Source of the DNA: a bacterium | Lineage (GTDB): Bacteria > Cyanobacteriota > Vampirovibrionia > Gastranaerophilales > Gastranaerophilaceae | Reading direction: 5' to 3' | DNA length: 38,255 bases | Assembly (NCBI GenBank): GCA_017396695.1 | Contig: JAFQLC010000012.1 | Span: forward strand, 1 to 38,255 | Shown: in pieces, positions 1 through 7,854 of the stretch | How the letters are laid out: each line of letters begins with the position of its first letter | Numbering within the stretch: position 1 is the first letter of the stretch | Made by a program: the position numbers and the translations under genes | Notes under the pieces: generated by a model | The model's input: the letters and a program-made list of their open reading frames with translations, nothing else | What the model was told of the DNA's origin: nothing | The model's database searches: none

Positions 1-217
1 TAGCAAAATTTGTTTTTTGCAAAAATTTTCGAGCGAGTCTTCAGTGTGCGAGCTCGTGATGCCGATGCGTCGAGCATTGGCAGACAGAGCGAAGCCGTTT
101 TCTACAAAGAAAAATTTTTAGCAAAATTTGTTTTTTGCAAAAATTTTCGAGCGAGTCTTCAGTGTGCGAGCTCGTGATGCCGATGCGTCGAGCATTGGCA
201 GACAGAGCGAAGCCGTT
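1..217. repeat. 118-bp tandem repeat, two copies, hairpin-rich
   Basis: Positions 1-99 and 119-217 are identical over 99 bp, with a period of 118 bp. The remaining 19 bp of the unit (100-118) is seen once, and the left edge may run off the window. Each copy contains a 9-bp stem with one G-U pair (60-68 with 74-82, loop 69-73; second copy 178-186 with 192-200). It also has a shorter AT-rich stem (gcaaaa/ttttgc) near its start and a cgagctcg palindrome. The core is visibly richer in G and C than the surrounding DNA. No reading frame of note is present. It looks like an interspersed palindromic or MITE-like intergenic unit in tandem; the family is not identified. Confidence 0.85.
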
Positions 218-240
218 CTTTATGAGTGAAGTTGAAATCG

Positions 241-256
241 TAGCGCAGTCGCGCTA
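241..256. other. Short perfect hairpin (tagcgc/gcgcta)
   Basis: A 6-bp perfect stem with a 4-nt loop lies just beyond the tandem repeat. No T-run follows on either strand, so it is not a canonical terminator. It may be part of the same repeat family as 1-217. Nothing else is seen in 257-298. Confidence 0.4.
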
Positions 257-298
257 ATGAAAAACCTTCGCTCACATGTAACAAATTGTAAAAGTTTT

Positions 299-326
299 TA
301 AATATTTACCCATATTTTGCCGTATT
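299..326 (+). promoter_or_regulatory. Possible sigma-28-type flagellar promoter
   Basis: TAAA (299-302) is followed after 16 nt by GCCGTATT (319-326), close to the flagellar sigma-28 pattern TAAA-N15-GCCGATAA. It sits about 35 nt before the preferred start (362) of a flagellin-like gene, the class of gene this sigma factor normally serves. The spacing is one base long and two -10 bases differ, so this is a candidate only. Confidence 0.35.
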
Positions 327-361
327 AGGGGATGAGTAAACTAAATGTTCAGAAGGATGAT

Positions 362-1255
362 ATGGTTAGCGCGATAGGATTGTATAAAACAAACACTTTG
401 GCCTCTGTTTATGAGAGGCAAGTTAAAGCTGAACAATCTTCTGAATTTAATTATTCTGAAGGTAGCGGAATAAGTTCTGATAAAGATACTTATGCTTCTT
501 CAATTGATTTTGATTACAGATTAGGCGACTATTTTGAAATTCAAAAAAGCACTCAAAATGGTGTCGCCCTTATAAATGTTGCTCAAAATTCTCTCGATGA
601 CATGAAAGAAATTGCAAACCAAATAAAAGAAGAATTGAACACTCTAACAGAAACTTCAACATCAACAGAGTTTGCAACTGCGCAAGAAAATATTAACGAA
701 TTGCTTGGTGAGTTATATGAACTAAAAAATGGCACAAGCTATGATGGCGCAAATGTTTTTGGAAAACACGATTATAAACCTTCAAGCATTCAAGAATACA
801 AAAGAGAAGAAGACGGTACTTATGTTTTAGATGAAGAAGTGAATGAAAAATACATAACATCTGCTCAGGCTCAAATTGGTTTTGAAGGCGCTGAAAATTC
901 GGTTCTTGAGTTTGATACAGCTTTTTCGATAGCTGGTTTTAATGTTACAGTTTCAAGCGCCAAAGATTTAAACTCAGCTCATGGCATAGTTGAAGCTTTG
1001 GTTAAAAATATAGAAAAACATAGCTCTAATTTAGAAACAAATAAATCATTATTAACTCAAAACTATGAAGCCGCCTCGAGTGCAGTTGAAGATGCGATAT
1101 CATTTTCAGGAACTGGGGATTGTAGTGCCCTTATGAACATGATTAAAAGCTCAACAGGATTGATGACAAACTATGTTTCAAAACTTGCAGCTTATAGTAT
1201 GGGGCTTTCAACTTCTAAGTATGCTCAAATAATGTCAAAAATTTGGGAAACTTAA
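362..1255 (+). CDS. Atypical flagellin-like protein
   Basis: Predicted 297-aa flagellin-family protein. The N-terminal third carries a helical stretch like the flagellin D1 domain (NGVALINVAQNSLDDM), followed by the D1-like INELLGELYELKNGTSYDGANVFG region, here split as INELLGELYE and YDGANVFG. A helical C-terminal region follows. The classic first residues and the final hydrophobic helix of FliC are poorly conserved, so FlgL-like or minor-filament roles are possible. I prefer ATG 362 because AGAAGGA (351-357) lies 5 nt upstream. An in-frame ATG at 332 would add 10 residues but has AGGGG directly abutting it, with no usable spacing. Motility genes follow downstream. GGA motifs at 330-332 and 355-357 could be CsrA sites; csrA and fliW are at 21822-22532. 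Confidence 0.7.
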   Translation: MVSAIGLYKTNTLASVYERQVKAEQSSEFNYSEGSGISSDKDTYASSIDFDYRLGDYFEIQKSTQNGVALINVAQNSLDDMKEIANQIKEELNTLTETSTSTEFATAQENINELLGELYELKNGTSYDGANVFGKHDYKPSSIQEYKREEDGTYVLDEEVNEKYITSAQAQIGFEGAENSVLEFDTAFSIAGFNVTVSSAKDLNSAHGIVEALVKNIEKHSSNLETNKSLLTQNYEAASSAVEDAISFSGTGDCSALMNMIKSSTGLMTNYVSKLAAYSMGLSTSKYAQIMSKIWET

Positions 1256-1294
1256 TTTTTTGTTAAATTTAGGCAATTATTTTCCTTAAAATGT

Positions 1295-1320
1295 TTTTCT
1301 ATTAATATAGAAAAGGAAGG
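1295..1320 (+). promoter_or_regulatory. Hairpin abutting the ribosome binding site
   Basis: A perfect 8-bp inverted repeat, ttttctat/atagaaaa with a TAAT loop (1295-1314), ends directly against the GGAAGG Shine-Dalgarno sequence (1315-1320) that serves GTG 1329. It could modulate ribosome access or stabilise the mRNA 5' end. Being AT-only except for one pair, it is weak, and no T-run follows. Confidence 0.4.
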
Positions 1321-1328
1321 TAATTATA

Positions 1329-2300
1329 GTGCAAGCAATTAATAACAATTCGTATTCAAGCCAAGGCATTCAACCAAATTTGCCGTACAATCAGGCAAAT
1401 CAAATTCGCATGCCGAAACCTCCTGTTGTTAATCCAATTGCACAAAACCAGCCTCAAGTTCCTCTTGTGCAACAGCAAATGCAAGCTCAAGTGGCACAAG
1501 TTCCTCAACAAACGCAGGTTCAACAACCTCAACAAGTGCAAATGGCACAAATTCCACCACAAGCCGTGCCTATGTATCCTCAAGGGGTAAATATACCAGC
1601 AGGTGGCGCAGTAAACATCAATATATTTAACCCAATGACAACAAACGGGGCACCCGTTTATCCTCAAAATACATATTACACAAACCCTGCGGTTCAATAT
1701 CCTGCTTATGTTCCGCAAAATTCTGCAATGGTGCCTCAAATGCCAGTTCCTCAAAATGCATATCCTGCCGTGCAAACTCAAGAGATGAATGTGCAGATGC
1801 CACAACCTCAACAGTTGCAACCGCAACCAGGTCAAGAGCTAAACCAAGTTCCGCAAAATCCTGCACCAGAGCAAAAAACTGAGCAAAAACCACAAGAAAA
1901 CAAAGAAGAAATAATTCCTTTAACTGATGAATATATTAAAAATTTAGAAAATTATTTAAATGATAATGACCCAAAAGTTCGCTTAGTGGGCACAACAGAA
2001 CTTTTAAAAAGATTTAAAGAAACCGAAACAAGAAAATCAGACCCAGCTCTTACTGCGCTTTTGAATAAGACATTAAAAGACCCTTCGGCGTCAGTAAGAC
2101 AAATGGCGCTTACAATCTTAAATGTTGGTTATGCAACAGGTAATGACGAAACAATCGCAATTCTAAATAATATTCAATCAAACACAAGTGACACAATGTA
2201 CGCAGAAGATGCAATTGTGGCAAAAGAAATTTTGCTTAAATTATCTGGGCAAGCACAATCTACTCCGTTGAATAATCAAGCAGGAACGGTGCAAGCATAA
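1329..2300 (+). CDS. Q/P-rich protein with C-terminal HEAT-like helical repeats
   Basis: 323 aa, GTG start with a strong GGAAGG 8 nt upstream. Residues 1-195 are low complexity, dominated by Q, P, V, A and N with repeated VPQ/QQ/PQ runs, and have no signal peptide. From about residue 197 the protein becomes an ordered helical domain with the feel of HEAT/armadillo repeats (NDNDPKVRLVGTTELLKRF, then DPSASVRQMALTILNVG), a fold usually used for protein-protein contacts. It lies between the flagellin-like gene and the MerR-like/mot genes, so a flagellar or cytoskeletal scaffolding role is plausible but unproven. FliN downstream has a similar Q/P-rich extension. I do not recognise a named family for the full protein. 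Confidence 0.75.
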   Translation: MQAINNNSYSSQGIQPNLPYNQANQIRMPKPPVVNPIAQNQPQVPLVQQQMQAQVAQVPQQTQVQQPQQVQMAQIPPQAVPMYPQGVNIPAGGAVNINIFNPMTTNGAPVYPQNTYYTNPAVQYPAYVPQNSAMVPQMPVPQNAYPAVQTQEMNVQMPQPQQLQPQPGQELNQVPQNPAPEQKTEQKPQENKEEIIPLTDEYIKNLENYLNDNDPKVRLVGTTELLKRFKETETRKSDPALTALLNKTLKDPSASVRQMALTILNVGYATGNDETIAILNNIQSNTSDTMYAEDAIVAKEILLKLSGQAQSTPLNNQAGTVQA

Positions 2301-2410
2301 AGCATTAATAAACATTAAATATCTGTTTTTTCTTCATAATACTTAATAATTCGTTTTTTATTTATTTTTAATTTATAATATAAAAGGACGGGTTAAGAGG
2401 TTTTTCAGAA

Positions 2411-3049
2411 TTGACTAGAGTAAGGGATTTTAGAGCAAACAACGAAATTATAAGTGCTATGAAAGCACAGGAATTACTAGACACGAACATGACAGAAATA
2501 GAAACATTATGCGAAAAAACAAATTTGAAGCCAAAAAGAGATGAGTTTGGCAATTTATACTTTACAAAAGGTGATGTAGAAATTTTGAAAAAAGTTAAAA
2601 ATTTGTTTAGCGCAAAAAAAGCTCAAGCAACAAGGGAAAAGACTTTTATGTCAGAAGAAACTTCTGCATTAATTGCAAGCCAAAAAAGCTTAATTAATGC
2701 AAGAAAACAAGTTCAAGCTGAAATTGGTGAGATGACAAGAAGGCAACAAATGGTATCGCATGCCCCTCGTCCTGTAAATACTCAAGGCACTGCGCTTGCA
2801 AAAATTGAAAGCAGTCTTTCAAGGGTTGAAGAAAACATTATCTCTAAAATGAATGCTCTTCTTTCTGAAAAAATGGACGGGCTTGATGAAGTTATAATGG
2901 AGCTTATTAGAGCAAAAACTGAAAACGAAAGCTTAAGAGAAAAAATTAATAACTTGAATAAAGAAAATTACGCCCTCAAGTCTGAAGTAAATTCTTACAA
3001 ACCTTTTGCTCTCGGCTTATATGTGAAAAACAACAATCAAGAGTTTTAA
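2411..3049 (+). CDS. MerR-like HTH and coiled-coil protein in flagellar operon
   Basis: 212 aa. TTG 2411 is chosen because AAGAGG (2395-2400) is 10 nt upstream; an in-frame ATG at 2459 would shorten it by 16 residues. Residues about 15-60 resemble the DNA-binding half of MerR-type proteins (a helix, then LKPKRDEFGNLYFTKGDVEIL, in two parts, like the 'R-x-x-x-G-x-R-x-Y' plus 'D-v-x-x-l' pattern). The remainder, from about residue 65 to 200, is charged and heptad-like (ENESLREKINNLNKENYALK), predicted coiled coil. It stops 3 nt before motA and is probably co-transcribed with it. The role may be regulatory or structural; no effector domain is seen. Confidence 0.65.
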   Translation: MTRVRDFRANNEIISAMKAQELLDTNMTEIETLCEKTNLKPKRDEFGNLYFTKGDVEILKKVKNLFSAKKAQATREKTFMSEETSALIASQKSLINARKQVQAEIGEMTRRQQMVSHAPRPVNTQGTALAKIESSLSRVEENIISKMNALLSEKMDGLDEVIMELIRAKTENESLREKINNLNKENYALKSEVNSYKPFALGLYVKNNNQEF

Positions 3050-3052
3050 TAA

Positions 3053-3868
3053 ATGCGCAAAAAAAGATATTTAAACTTAGGAAATATTGTGGCAATTATT
3101 GCCGGTTTTTCTTTAATTTCAATTTCTTTTCTCCTCAAATCAAAAGGGCTTGTTGATGTTTTTGAACCAAATGCACTTTTAATAGTTTTAGGTGGAACGC
3201 TTTGTGCATGCTCTTTGAACTTTTCAATTCCCAAAGTATTTAACGCAATCAGGAGCACTAAAAAACTTGTTTTATCCGAAGAAATTAATTCTTATGAAGA
3301 CATAGAACTTTTGTCTGAAATTTCTGTTTTTGTCAAAAAAAATGGTGTTTTAGGTTTGGAAAAAATTGTTCCAAAAATTGAAAACCAATTTTTGCGTAAA
3401 TGTCTCAAAAGTTGCATTGATATAAACGACCCTGAACAATTAGAACAAAATCTAACAAATTATATGGATTTTGTGAATAAAGAAGACAACACCAATATTG
3501 AAATATTTGAAGAAATGGGCGGATATGCTCCAACATTTGGAATTATTGGAGCAATCGCTGGGCTTATGCAAATAGCATCATCTGCTCAAAGCATTAATCA
3601 ACTTATGCCAGGGATTGCGACTGCATTTTGTGCAACTCTGTGGGGGTTAGCGCTTGCAAACCTCGTTTTCTTGCCGATTTCAGGTAATTTCAAAAATGTT
3701 TTGAAAGATAAAATGAATTATCAAAAAGTTGTTATCAAAACAGTTGTTAGAATTTGCGAAAACCAAAGCACAATTGTGGTCAAAGAAGGCTTAGAAGACT
3801 TTAAAGACGATTTTGAAAACACAAAACAACAAAATTCAATTTTTAAAAAGCTTTTCAGAAAGGGCTAG
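3053..3868 (+). CDS. motA: Flagellar motor stator protein MotA
   Basis: 271 aa, the usual length for MotA, the ion-channel subunit of the flagellar stator that turns ion flux into torque through contact with FliG. Four membrane segments are visible: about 10-30, 38-57, 152-172 and 182-210. The cytoplasmic loop between the second and third is long and charged. The conserved third/fourth-segment block is present (GIIGAIAGLMQI, then LMPGIATAFCATLWGLALAN), including the channel proline of the MPG motif. The gene starts 3 nt after the MerR-like gene and ends 2 nt before motB. No clear Shine-Dalgarno sequence is seen, consistent with translational coupling. The coupling ion cannot be decided from sequence alone. 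Confidence 0.95.
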   Translation: MRKKRYLNLGNIVAIIAGFSLISISFLLKSKGLVDVFEPNALLIVLGGTLCACSLNFSIPKVFNAIRSTKKLVLSEEINSYEDIELLSEISVFVKKNGVLGLEKIVPKIENQFLRKCLKSCIDINDPEQLEQNLTNYMDFVNKEDNTNIEIFEEMGGYAPTFGIIGAIAGLMQIASSAQSINQLMPGIATAFCATLWGLALANLVFLPISGNFKNVLKDKMNYQKVVIKTVVRICENQSTIVVKEGLEDFKDDFENTKQQNSIFKKLFRKG

Positions 3869-3870
3869 TT

Positions 3871-4584
3871 GTGGGTTTTCTTTCTTTTAAAAAATATGAT
3901 AATCAAAGGCGAAACAGATGGATTGTTTCATATTCTGATTTTACAACCATTCTTCTAGCTCTTTTTATGATGTTATACATTGGTGCAACCACTGAAAATA
4001 AAGAGCTCCGTTCGCAATTCAGCGAAAAACCTCATGAAGAAATTCCTAAAGAAGAAAATAAAAATATTTCAATGAACAAAGAAGAACCTGGGGTCAATTT
4101 GCTTTTGCAAGGTGTAAAAAACCCATCGGATGCGGAAGAAATCAGAGTTATTGAATTTGATAACATTGCAAAACAATTAAAAGAAACAACAAAAAACGAC
4201 AATATTCAAATCATAAAAGAAGCAGGTTCGCTCACTGTGCGCCTTGGTGAAGGGTTGTTGTTTGATTCGGCTTCTGCAGAAATTAAGCCTGAATCAAAAC
4301 GTGCATTAGATGAAATTGCAAAAGTTTTGACTAAAAACCAAAAACACATTAGAATAGAAGGGCATAGCGATAATCTTCCAATTAAAAATGCAAAATATGC
4401 AACAAATTGGGAGCTATCATCTGTTAGAGCCTCGAAAATAGCTGATTATTTGATAGTTAATAAAAAGCTTGATAAAAAAAGATTTACCGTTGCAGGATAT
4501 GCAGATATCAAACCAATAGCAACAAATTCAACTTCTCAGGGTAGGTCAAAAAACAGAAGAGTTGATATAATAATATTAAATTAA
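3871..4584 (+). CDS. motB: Flagellar motor stator protein MotB
   Basis: 237 aa, GTG start 2 nt after motA. A short basic N-terminus leads into a single membrane helix with the channel aspartate D23 (VSYSDFTTILLALFMMLY), the residue that binds the driving ion. A variable linker (about 45-100) precedes an OmpA/MotB-type peptidoglycan-binding domain. That domain shows IEGHSDNLPI, the NWELSSVRASKIADYL segment and the GRSKNRRVDIII end. MotB anchors the stator to peptidoglycan while MotA/MotB conducts ions. The protein is slightly shorter than the E. coli homologue because of a short linker. Confidence 0.96.
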   Translation: MGFLSFKKYDNQRRNRWIVSYSDFTTILLALFMMLYIGATTENKELRSQFSEKPHEEIPKEENKNISMNKEEPGVNLLLQGVKNPSDAEEIRVIEFDNIAKQLKETTKNDNIQIIKEAGSLTVRLGEGLLFDSASAEIKPESKRALDEIAKVLTKNQKHIRIEGHSDNLPIKNAKYATNWELSSVRASKIADYLIVNKKLDKKRFTVAGYADIKPIATNSTSQGRSKNRRVDIIILN

Positions 4585-4603
4585 ATAAAAATTGGAGTTT
4601 ATA

Positions 4604-5260
4604 ATGGCAAAACCTACTTCAGGAAAAGATGTAAAACCAAAAGAGGAAGAGATTAAAACAGTAAAAGAAGGAAAACAAGTAAGCACAAATATGTTGCTTA
4701 TGATAAATACCATTGTTTTAATTGTTTTCTTTATAATAATGACATTTATTGGTAATTCAATTGTTAAATCGACTGTAAAATCTGAAATTGCAAAAGTTCA
4801 CCCATCAGAAGAATTAATTGCTGAAGATGGTTCAGAAGTTACTCAAGAAGAAAAAGGTATTTTACTTGATTTGGGCGATTTTATTTTGAATTTGGCAGAT
4901 CCAGCAACAAGAAGATATTTAAAAGTAAATGTTGCAATCGAACTTACAAAAACAACAGCGGAAGTCGAAGCAGTGAATGCGGCCGCAAATGCTGCAGCTC
5001 ATGGTGGCGGAGGTCATGGTGGGCATGGCGCACCTGCTCCAGTTGACCCTATGGCAGCAGTTATTGCCGAGATGGAACAATACAAACCAGCAATTAGAGA
5101 TGCTGTAATTTCTGTTCTTTCAAGCAAAACATCTGATGAGCTTTCAACTCCTACTGGCAAAGAAATAGCAAAAGAAGAAATACAAGATATGGTAAGTGCT
5201 GTATTCAACGGCTCAAGAGAAGTTTTAAGAGTTAATTTCGCTCAATTTATAATTCAATAA
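4604..5260 (+). CDS. fliL: Flagellar basal-body associated protein FliL
   Basis: 218 aa from ATG 4604, which has GGAG at 4594-4597, 6 nt upstream; an in-frame TTG at 4592 overlaps that site and is rejected. One N-terminal membrane helix (about residues 29-49) is followed by the FliL domain (ILLDLGDFILNLADPATRRY, then a typical KVNVAIELT strand). FliL assists the stator at the basal body. An Ala/His/Gly-rich insert (HGGGGHGGHGAPAP, about residues 131-144) interrupts the domain and could bind metal. Position between motB and fliN supports the assignment. Confidence 0.92.
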   Translation: MAKPTSGKDVKPKEEEIKTVKEGKQVSTNMLLMINTIVLIVFFIIMTFIGNSIVKSTVKSEIAKVHPSEELIAEDGSEVTQEEKGILLDLGDFILNLADPATRRYLKVNVAIELTKTTAEVEAVNAAANAAAHGGGGHGGHGAPAPVDPMAAVIAEMEQYKPAIRDAVISVLSSKTSDELSTPTGKEIAKEEIQDMVSAVFNGSREVLRVNFAQFIIQ

Positions 5261-5267
5261 GGTGGCA

Positions 5268-5915
5268 ATGTCTGGGTTTGGAAACGAAAATAATAATGAA
5301 AATCAAGATTTAGGCGCATTTAATATGGGCTCTGATAGTATGTTTTCTAACACTCCTGAAGATATGCAAATAAATCCTAGTATGTTTTCTGAAGTTGAAC
5401 CAGCTGCTTTTCAAGAAAATATAAATAGTACACCTCAAAGCGCTCCTCAATCAATTCCACCTAGAGCGCAAGCGCCAAAACAACCACAACAAGCGCCTCA
5501 GGTAACTCCAGAGCAAAAACCTGCTCCGATGCCACAAACTCCTCAAGTTCAGGCTAAAGCTCCTCAAGCGAAAGCTGAACAAAAAGATGAACTAGACGAT
5601 GAAGTAATTACAGTTAAGCCAATTCGCTTTGCAAGTTTTGAAAATGAAGTGAGCGCCGTTGGCACACCAAGAAAAAACCTTGATATTATGCAAGATGTTA
5701 AAGCAAAAATCACTGTTGAGCTTGGCAGATGTAAAATGAAGGTTAAAAAAGTTTTAGACATTCAAAAAGGTTCAATCATTGAAATTAACAAAGTTGCGGG
5801 TGAACAAGTTGAACTTTTTGTTTGCGGAAAGCTTGTTGCGCACGGCGAAGTTATAGTTATAGAAGACAAATTTGGACTTCGTATCACAAGTATTATTGAA
5901 GATAAATCTTTGTAG
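5268..5915 (+). CDS. fliN: Flagellar switch protein FliN with long Q/P-rich N-terminus
   Basis: 215 aa from ATG 5268, with AAGGTGG (5259-5265) just upstream; GTG 5262 would add two residues but lies inside that site. The last ~80 residues form a SpoA/FliN C-ring domain (ITVELGRCKMKVKKVLDIQ, then GSIIEINKVAGEQVELFV and the VNG-like CGKLVAHGEVIVIEDKFGLRI, in two parts). This domain lines the base of the motor C-ring and helps set rotation direction. The first ~110 residues are disordered, rich in Q, P, A and N. Typical FliN is 110-140 aa, so this extension is unusual. No FliM or FliY CheC domain is present in the protein, and fliM is not in the window. Confidence 0.92.
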   Translation: MSGFGNENNNENQDLGAFNMGSDSMFSNTPEDMQINPSMFSEVEPAAFQENINSTPQSAPQSIPPRAQAPKQPQQAPQVTPEQKPAPMPQTPQVQAKAPQAKAEQKDELDDEVITVKPIRFASFENEVSAVGTPRKNLDIMQDVKAKITVELGRCKMKVKKVLDIQKGSIIEINKVAGEQVELFVCGKLVAHGEVIVIEDKFGLRITSIIEDKSL

Positions 5916-5927
5916 TATAATTGTTTT
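5916..5927 (+). promoter_or_regulatory. TATAAT box 6 nt before der start
   Basis: A perfect TATAAT (5916-5921) is followed by 6 nt and the ATG of der. There is no Shine-Dalgarno sequence before der. If the box is a -10 element, transcription would begin at about the start codon, giving a leaderless mRNA. The best -35 candidate, TTGAAG (5896-5901), is only 14 nt away, so support is partial. Confidence 0.35.
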
Positions 5928-7244
5928 ATGAAAAATAAAGTAATAGCAATTGTCGGCAGACCAAATGTCGGAAAATCTACATTAATTAATAGAATTTTAG
6001 GTGAACGCAAATCTATCGTTGATGATATGGCGGGCGTTACTCGTGATAGAATTTATTTTGATGCAGAATGGCAAGATAAGCCTTTTATTATGATAGACAC
6101 AGGCGGTATCATTACAGATGACACTGAATCTGAATTTGTTCAAAATATTTTTACTCAAGCAAAAATTGCAATCGAGGAAGCAGATTTAATTTTGTTTGTG
6201 GTTGATGCTAAATCAGGCCTAAGCCCATACGATAAAGACATTGCAAATATTTTAAGACGTGAAAAGAAAAAAGTAATTCTCGTTGCAAATAAAGTCGATA
6301 GCATTGATGAAATCACAAACATTTCAGATTTTTACGAATTGTCCTTAGGTGAACCTCAAGCAGTTTCAGCCCTTCATGGTTCTGGTGGCGTTGGCGATTT
6401 GCTTGATTTAATTACAGAAGACATTGAAAAAAAATCAAATTACGATGATTCTTCAAAAATCAAGGTTGCAATTGTAGGTAAACCAAATGCAGGCAAAAGC
6501 TCAATTCTAAATTCAATTTTGAACGAAAACAGAGCCATAGTGTCAGATGTTTCAGGCACAACGCGCGATAGCATAAACTCTGAAATAACATATAAAGACC
6601 AAGAGTTTATTTTAATTGATACAGCAGGTATTAGAAAAAAATCAAAAGTAAGCTACGGCATTGAAGCTTTTGCAGTCGATAGAGCGCTTCGCTCAATTAG
6701 AGAAGCGGATGTGGCAGTTATTGTAATTGATGCAGTTGAAAACATTTCAGACCAAGATAAAAAAATTATGCAAACCGTGGAAGAAGCTGGTGTTGGCGTA
6801 ATTGTTGCATTTAACAAATGGGATTTAATTCAAAATGTTCAAACTCATAAATATGAAAAAGAAGTTGAGCAAGAAATTCCATTTTTAAGTTATGCAAAAA
6901 AACTTTTCATAAGCGCAAAAACAGGTAAAAGATTAACAAGCATCCTAGATGAAGCGATGGTTGTTGCTGCTGAGCGCAATAAAAGAGTTTCAACAGGCAT
7001 ATTAAACAAAGTTATAAATGAATCAATTGAGCTTAATCCGCCTGCAAGTGTTAAGGGCAAAAGGCTTAGAATTTACTATTCAACGCAAGTTAAGGCAAAA
7101 CCTCCTACATTTGCGCTTTTTGTAAATAATGTTGATTTAATTCGAGATAGTTATAAAAAATATCTTGCTAAAAAATTAAGAGAAAACTTTGGGTTCTTTG
7201 GAACACCAATAAGGATAGGATTTAGAGAAAAGGGAGAAAAATAA
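5928..7244 (+). CDS. der: Ribosome-assembly GTPase Der (EngA)
   Basis: 438 aa, normal length for Der, a double-GTPase needed for late assembly of the 50S ribosomal subunit. Two tandem G domains are visible. The first begins with the P-loop GRPNVGKST (about 10-18) and has DTGG and NKVD motifs. The second has GKPNAGKSS (about 186), DTAGIRKK and NKWD. The C-terminal KH-like domain (from about 355) is present and ends with GTPIRIGFREKG. The gene follows fliN by 12 nt and is followed at 1 nt by plsY, so der-plsY-malic enzyme form one unit. Confidence 0.97.
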   Translation: MKNKVIAIVGRPNVGKSTLINRILGERKSIVDDMAGVTRDRIYFDAEWQDKPFIMIDTGGIITDDTESEFVQNIFTQAKIAIEEADLILFVVDAKSGLSPYDKDIANILRREKKKVILVANKVDSIDEITNISDFYELSLGEPQAVSALHGSGGVGDLLDLITEDIEKKSNYDDSSKIKVAIVGKPNAGKSSILNSILNENRAIVSDVSGTTRDSINSEITYKDQEFILIDTAGIRKKSKVSYGIEAFAVDRALRSIREADVAVIVIDAVENISDQDKKIMQTVEEAGVGVIVAFNKWDLIQNVQTHKYEKEVEQEIPFLSYAKKLFISAKTGKRLTSILDEAMVVAAERNKRVSTGILNKVINESIELNPPASVKGKRLRIYYSTQVKAKPPTFALFVNNVDLIRDSYKKYLAKKLRENFGFFGTPIRIGFREKGEK

Positions 7245-7245
7245 A

Positions 7246-7854
7246 TTGTCTTATATTTTATATTTAGCTTTAATTGCAATTGTTGCATATTTAATTGGTT
7301 CAATTCCAACAGGTTACATTATTGTTAAACTTAAAACAGGTCAAGATATTAGAGAAGTTGGTTCAGGTTCAACTGGCGCAACAAATGTAAAAAGAGTGCT
7401 TGGCAAAGCTTGGTTTTTTATCGTTATGATATTAGACGCCATCAAAGGCGCACTTCCTGTTGTTCTTGCATCATATTTAAGCTTTAAATTCGGTGATGCA
7501 CATAGAATTGCACCACCACTTGCTGCAACTTGCGTTATAATTGGGCATTCGAAGCCACTTTTCCTTGGATTTAGAGGTGGTAAATCAGTAGCATCAGGTG
7601 TTGGCACAATTATTGCTCTTTGCCCTCTTGCTGGTGTTTCAATTGCAGTTATTTGGGCAATTATTACATACATTTCAAAATATGTATCACTCGGTTCAAT
7701 CATTGCTGTTTCTTGTGCTCCATTTTTGATGTATGTATTTAAACAACCAATTTCTTATATTGTTTATTGTGCTCTTGGTGCAATTTACATTATCTACTTG
7801 CACAGAGAAAACATTAAAAGACTTATTAAAGGCGAAGAAAACAAGGTTAGATAA
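7246..7854 (+). CDS. plsY: Acyl-phosphate:glycerol-3-phosphate acyltransferase PlsY
   Basis: 202 aa, TTG start with GGGAG (7232-7236) 9 nt upstream. PlsY is the membrane enzyme that transfers an acyl group from acyl-phosphate to glycerol-3-phosphate, the first committed phospholipid step. The three family motifs are visible: GSIPTGYI near residue 18, GSGSTGATNVKRVLG at about 40-54, and GFRGGKSVASGVG at about 108-120. Several hydrophobic membrane segments lie between them. Its stop codon overlaps the malic enzyme start (TAATG). Confidence 0.95.
   Translation: MSYILYLALIAIVAYLIGSIPTGYIIVKLKTGQDIREVGSGSTGATNVKRVLGKAWFFIVMILDAIKGALPVVLASYLSFKFGDAHRIAPPLAATCVIIGHSKPLFLGFRGGKSVASGVGTIIALCPLAGVSIAVIWAIITYISKYVSLGSIIAVSCAPFLMYVFKQPISYIVYCALGAIYIIYLHRENIKRLIKGEENKVR

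Noticed and set aside
332..361. ATG 332 as start of the flagellin-like protein
   Set aside because: AGGGG abuts it with no spacing, while ATG 362 has AGAAGGA at good distance; the overlap with the putative promoter start also argues for 362.
1356..1893. Two open frames on the minus strand opposite the Q/P-rich gene
   Set aside because: They mirror the biased codons of the Q/P-rich region, give Leu/His/Arg-rich nonsense translations and have no ribosome binding site.
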